From the NCBI GenBank assembly GCA_947178085.1, contig CAMWWS010000080.1:1-9699 (forward strand): DNA of 9,699 bases, read 5' to 3'. The translations under genes were made by a program, and so were the position numbers. This document shows positions 7,158 through 9,699 of the stretch, in pieces. The number at the start of each line of letters is the position of its first letter. Position 1 is the first letter of the stretch. The notes under the pieces are model-generated. The model ran no database searches, was not told where the DNA came from, and was given only the letters and a program-made list of their open reading frames with translations. This stretch comes from an uncultured Lachnospiraceae bacterium (lineage in GTDB: Bacteria; Bacillota_A; Clostridia; Lachnospirales; Lachnospiraceae).

Positions 7158-7170
7158 GAGGAGGACGATT

Positions 7171-8346
7171 ATGAAAAAGAAAATTTTGTCACTTATTGTT
7201 GCCTCTGCTATGGTGCTTTCTTTAGCAGCATGCGGCAACTCAGGCAATGATTCGTCAAACGCGGGACAGGCTGACGGTAATGTATCTGAAGGTACAGAAT
7301 CCGGTGACAGCACAGGAGCAGGTCTTAAAATTGCTATAGTCAGCAGCCCATCAGGCGTAGATGACGGTTCCTTTAATGAGGATAACTACAATGGTATCTT
7401 AACATTTATCGAATCCCATCCGGATGCGACCGTAAAACCGGTACAGGAGCCCACAGGTGATACAACAGCTGCTGTTCAGGCAGTAGCGGATATCGTAGCC
7501 GACTATGATGTAATCGTATGCTGTGGTTTCCAGTTTGCAGGTATTTCAACTACAGCACAGGAAAATCCTGATGTTAAGTTTGTTCTGGTTGACAGTTTCC
7601 CTTCCGATGCAGAAGGCAACACTATAGAAGTTGATAACATCTATGCTATGTGCTTTGCCGAGCAGGAATCCGGTTTCTTCGCAGGTATGGCAGCAGCGCT
7701 TGAAACTGCATCAAACAAAGTTGCTGTTGTAAACGGTATCGCATATCCTTCCAACGTAAATTATCAGTACGGATTTGAGTGCGGCGTTAAATATGTGAAC
7801 GAAACAGAAGGTAAGAGCGTAGAAGTGGTAGAGCTTCCTTCTTACGCAGGAACAGATGTTACAGGCGCTAACGTAGGCGGCAACTATATTGGTTCATTCG
7901 CAGACGAAGCAACAGGTAAGGTCGTAGGCAACGCGCTCATAGCTGAAGGCGTTGACATTGTATTCGTAGCAGCAGGTGCATCAGGAAACGGTGTGCTTAC
8001 TGCTGTCAAAGAAGCCGACGGCGTAAAATTCATTGGCTGTGACGTTGACCAGTATGACGATGGCAAAAACGGCGACAGCAACGTAGTCCTCACATCTGCT
8101 CTTAAGGTTATGCATCTTAATGTAGAGAGGTCTTTGAATGCAATTGCTGACGGCAGTTTCAAGGGCGGTAACGTAACCCTTCAGGCAGATACCGATTCTA
8201 CCGGCTATGTAAATGCTGACGGAAGAAATCAGTTATCAGCTGATACTATTTCTAAGATTGATGCCGCATATGAATTGGTAAAATCAGGAAAAATTGTACC
8301 TGCCGCTAACTTCAACGGCATAACACCGGATAACTTTACATGGTAG
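7171..8346 (+). CDS. BMP/PnrA-family substrate-binding lipoprotein (nucleoside ABC importer)
   Basis: A 391-residue lipoprotein with a signal peptide ending at the lipobox L-A-A-C21, a Ser/Gly/Asp-rich tether (22-50) and a two-lobed periplasmic-binding fold of the BMP family (about 52-385). Family marks are V-D-D-G-S-F-N (63-69, corresponding to the D-x-S-F-N ligand loop), E-Q-E-S-G-F-F-A-G (164-172), Y-I-G-S-F-A-D (239-245), A-A-G-A-S-G-N-G-V (267-275) and G-C-D-V-D-Q-Y (289-295), whose Asp normally contacts the ribose. PnrA/BmpA-type proteins bind purine nucleosides on the cell surface and pass them to an ABC importer. That fits the sugar/nucleoside-type ATPase next door. The start at 7171 has GAGGAGG at 7158-7164; an upstream in-frame ATG at 7111 would place the signal peptide internally and lacks an RBS. 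A strong terminator follows, so this gene is probably expressed above the ATPase gene. Confidence 0.94.
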   Translation: MKKKILSLIVASAMVLSLAACGNSGNDSSNAGQADGNVSEGTESGDSTGAGLKIAIVSSPSGVDDGSFNEDNYNGILTFIESHPDATVKPVQEPTGDTTAAVQAVADIVADYDVIVCCGFQFAGISTTAQENPDVKFVLVDSFPSDAEGNTIEVDNIYAMCFAEQESGFFAGMAAALETASNKVAVVNGIAYPSNVNYQYGFECGVKYVNETEGKSVEVVELPSYAGTDVTGANVGGNYIGSFADEATGKVVGNALIAEGVDIVFVAAGASGNGVLTAVKEADGVKFIGCDVDQYDDGKNGDSNVVLTSALKVMHLNVERSLNAIADGSFKGGNVTLQADTDSTGYVNADGRNQLSADTISKIDAAYELVKSGKIVPAANFNGITPDNFTW

Positions 8347-8372
8347 TAAAAAAACTATAAATGTAAATTCTG

Positions 8373-8401
8373 AAGCGCAAGCTGTCGAGCTTGCGCTTTT
8401 T
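8373..8401 (+). terminator. Intrinsic terminator between the BMP lipoprotein and ATPase genes
   Basis: A perfect 11-bp stem AAGCGCAAGCT / AGCTTGCGCTT with a GTCG loop runs from 8373 to 8398, directly followed by a T-run. It lies 27 nt after the lipoprotein stop and 52 nt before the ATPase start. It would end most transcripts and let partial readthrough supply the transporter genes, a usual way to give excess binding protein. Confidence 0.9.
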
Positions 8402-8452
8402 AATTCTCTCATTTATAATATTCTTATAATTACTTCCGAAAGGAGTACATAC

Positions 8453-9699
8453 ATGTCTGATTACATTATTGAAATGAACCATATCACCAAACGTTTTCCG
8501 GGCATCGTAGCAAATGATGATGTTACCATTAAGGTAAAAAAAGGAGAAATTTACGCTCTCCTCGGTGAGAACGGCGCAGGTAAGTCTACCCTGATGAGTA
8601 TGCTTTTCGGGATGTACGAGCCTGACGAAGGCGAAATCATCATCCGCGGAGAGAAAGTCAAGATTGAATCTCCTAACCATGCAACAGAACTGAACATCGG
8701 CATGGTTCACCAGCATTTCAAGCTGGTAAGCAATTATACGATTGCCGAAAATATCATTATGGGCGTGGAGCCTATTAAGACTACTCTGGGCTTTATTAAA
8801 AGCGTGGATTTAAAAAAGGCGAATCGGGAAATCGCAGATTTGTCCAAAAAATTCGGTCTTGAAGTAGACCCGGCCAAGGTAATTGAGGATATCAACGTTT
8901 CCATGCAGCAACGTGTGGAAATATTGAAAATGCTCTATCGCGAGGCTGAAATCCTGATTTTCGACGAACCCACTGCCGTACTTACTCCACAGGAAATCGA
9001 ATTTCTTCTTAAAATCATAAAAGAGCTTCGCGATAACGGGAAAACAATTATTCTTATCACGCACAAACTCGAGGAAATAAAGAAAGTAGCCGACAGGTGC
9101 GCCATTCTGTGCCGCGGTAAACTAATTGACGTGCTGGATGTAGCGTCTACGGACACCAAGGTCATGGCAAATATGATGGTCGGCCGAGAGGTAAACTTCA
9201 CGGTAGACAAATCGGAACCCAAGTTTGGTGAAGAAGTTCTTAAGGTAGAAAAACTTACAGTTATGAATCAGGATAAATTTGAAGTAGTTAAGAATGTCAG
9301 CTTCACCATTCACAGAGGAGAAATCTTCGTAATTGCCGGAGTTTCCGGAAACGGTCAGATAGAGCTTGCAGACGCAATAGCCGGTCTTGTTAAACCAAGC
9401 AATGGCAGCGTTACTTTAAACGGCATAGGTATCACACGTTATTCAATAAGGAAACGGAATCTTTCCGGAATCTCCTATATTCCTGAGGACCGCCACAACG
9501 TAGGGCTTGTCATGGACTTTTCACTATCGGACAACCTGGCGCTTAAGAATTACTTTGAAGAACCTTTTTCCAAAAACAGCATAATAAATGACGAAGAATT
9601 CCTGAAATACGGTGAAAAGCTTATTGAAGAATATGATATCAGAAGCAGTCAGGGCAACAAGACAATCGTTCGCTCCATGAGCGGTGGAAATCAGCAGAA
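8453..9699 (+). CDS. Nucleoside/sugar-type ABC importer ATPase with two nucleotide-binding domains (YufO/NupO-like), 3' end cut
   Basis: 415 codons are present and the reading frame runs off the window; family members have about 500-515 residues. NBD1 has Walker A G38-E-N-G-A-G-K-S-T, Q-loop Q87 (M-V-H-Q-H-F), Walker B I-L-I-F-D171-E172 and H-loop H204 (L-I-T-H-K). Its signature segment reads I-N148-V-S-M-Q-Q-R-V where relatives have S-V-G-M-Q-Q, so the usual Ser and Gly are replaced. NBD2 has a degenerate Walker A (G-V-S-G-N-G-Q, 296-302), normal for this subfamily, and an intact signature M-S-G-G-N-Q-Q at the window end. It energises nucleoside import at the cytoplasmic membrane with the BMP lipoprotein as receptor. 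Two permease genes are expected just beyond the window. The ATG at 8453 follows AGGAG (8441-8445). Confidence 0.94.
   Translation, partial: MSDYIIEMNHITKRFPGIVANDDVTIKVKKGEIYALLGENGAGKSTLMSMLFGMYEPDEGEIIIRGEKVKIESPNHATELNIGMVHQHFKLVSNYTIAENIIMGVEPIKTTLGFIKSVDLKKANREIADLSKKFGLEVDPAKVIEDINVSMQQRVEILKMLYREAEILIFDEPTAVLTPQEIEFLLKIIKELRDNGKTIILITHKLEEIKKVADRCAILCRGKLIDVLDVASTDTKVMANMMVGREVNFTVDKSEPKFGEEVLKVEKLTVMNQDKFEVVKNVSFTIHRGEIFVIAGVSGNGQIELADAIAGLVKPSNGSVTLNGIGITRYSIRKRNLSGISYIPEDRHNVGLVMDFSLSDNLALKNYFEEPFSKNSIINDEEFLKYGEKLIEEYDIRSSQGNKTIVRSMSGGNQQ

Noticed and set aside
7111..7170. Upstream in-frame ATG that would extend the BMP lipoprotein by 20 residues
   Set aside because: The extension precedes a perfect lipoprotein signal peptide, has no RBS and overlaps the promoter. 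ATG at 7171 has GAGGAGG at good spacing.
8336..8716. Leftward open frame of 126 codons antisense to the start of the ABC ATPase
   Set aside because: It spans the terminator and the ATPase start, resembles no family, and the opposite strand encodes a clear ATPase. It is a shadow frame.
1..9699. CRISPR arrays, insertion sequences, phage genes, toxin-antitoxin pairs, tRNA genes
   Set aside because: No regularly spaced repeats, transposase or integrase reading frames, terminal inverted repeats or tRNA-like cloverleaf were recognised on either strand.

Overview
The window looks like a chromosomal carbohydrate and vitamin uptake region from a Gram-positive anaerobe of the Clostridia, most likely a Lachnospiraceae-type gut bacterium. 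The reasons are strong GGAGG ribosome binding sites, an AT-leaning but balanced composition, two GH43 glycosidases without signal peptides, a long clostridial-type AraC regulator, a DUF4430 lipoprotein with an ECF S component, and a BMP-type nucleoside ABC system. The taxonomic call is an inference. I saw no mobile element, CRISPR array, tRNA or rRNA.

Left part (1-5746): a hemicellulose-type oligosaccharide utilisation block. A GPH (MelB-like) sugar symporter gene runs leftward off the window edge. It is divergent from an AraC-family regulator across a 127-nt intergenic region that carries a 9-bp direct repeat spaced 20 bp, a plausible AraC operator. Two leftward, cytoplasmic GH43 glycosidase genes follow, and the distal one overlaps the 3' end of araC convergently. 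A sensible reading is that the symporter imports short xylo- or arabino-oligosaccharides, the two GH43 enzymes trim them inside the cell, and the AraC protein senses the substrate.

Middle part (5784-7080): a leftward cobalamin operon. A well-conserved cobalamin riboswitch (about 6871-7080, minus strand) precedes a lipoprotein with a DUF4430 (transcobalamin beta-domain-like) module and, 2 nt further on, a six-helix ECF-type S component. Together they suggest surface capture of a corrinoid and its delivery to an ECF transporter whose energising subunits are not in this window. The expression platform of the riboswitch carries an imperfect second copy of one strand of an aptamer helix, plus a sequence able to pair with the P1 3' strand. 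The two GH43 genes lie directly downstream on the same strand, with no visible terminator.

Right part (7081-9699): divergent from the riboswitch, a good sigma-A-like promoter drives a BMP/PnrA-type nucleoside-binding lipoprotein. A strong intrinsic terminator follows, then the double-domain ATPase of the same ABC importer, which is cut by the window end. The first ATPase domain has a degenerate signature motif.

The most interesting element is the riboswitch-DUF4430-ECF S corrinoid uptake module and its switching architecture, together with its placement directly upstream of the glycosidases.
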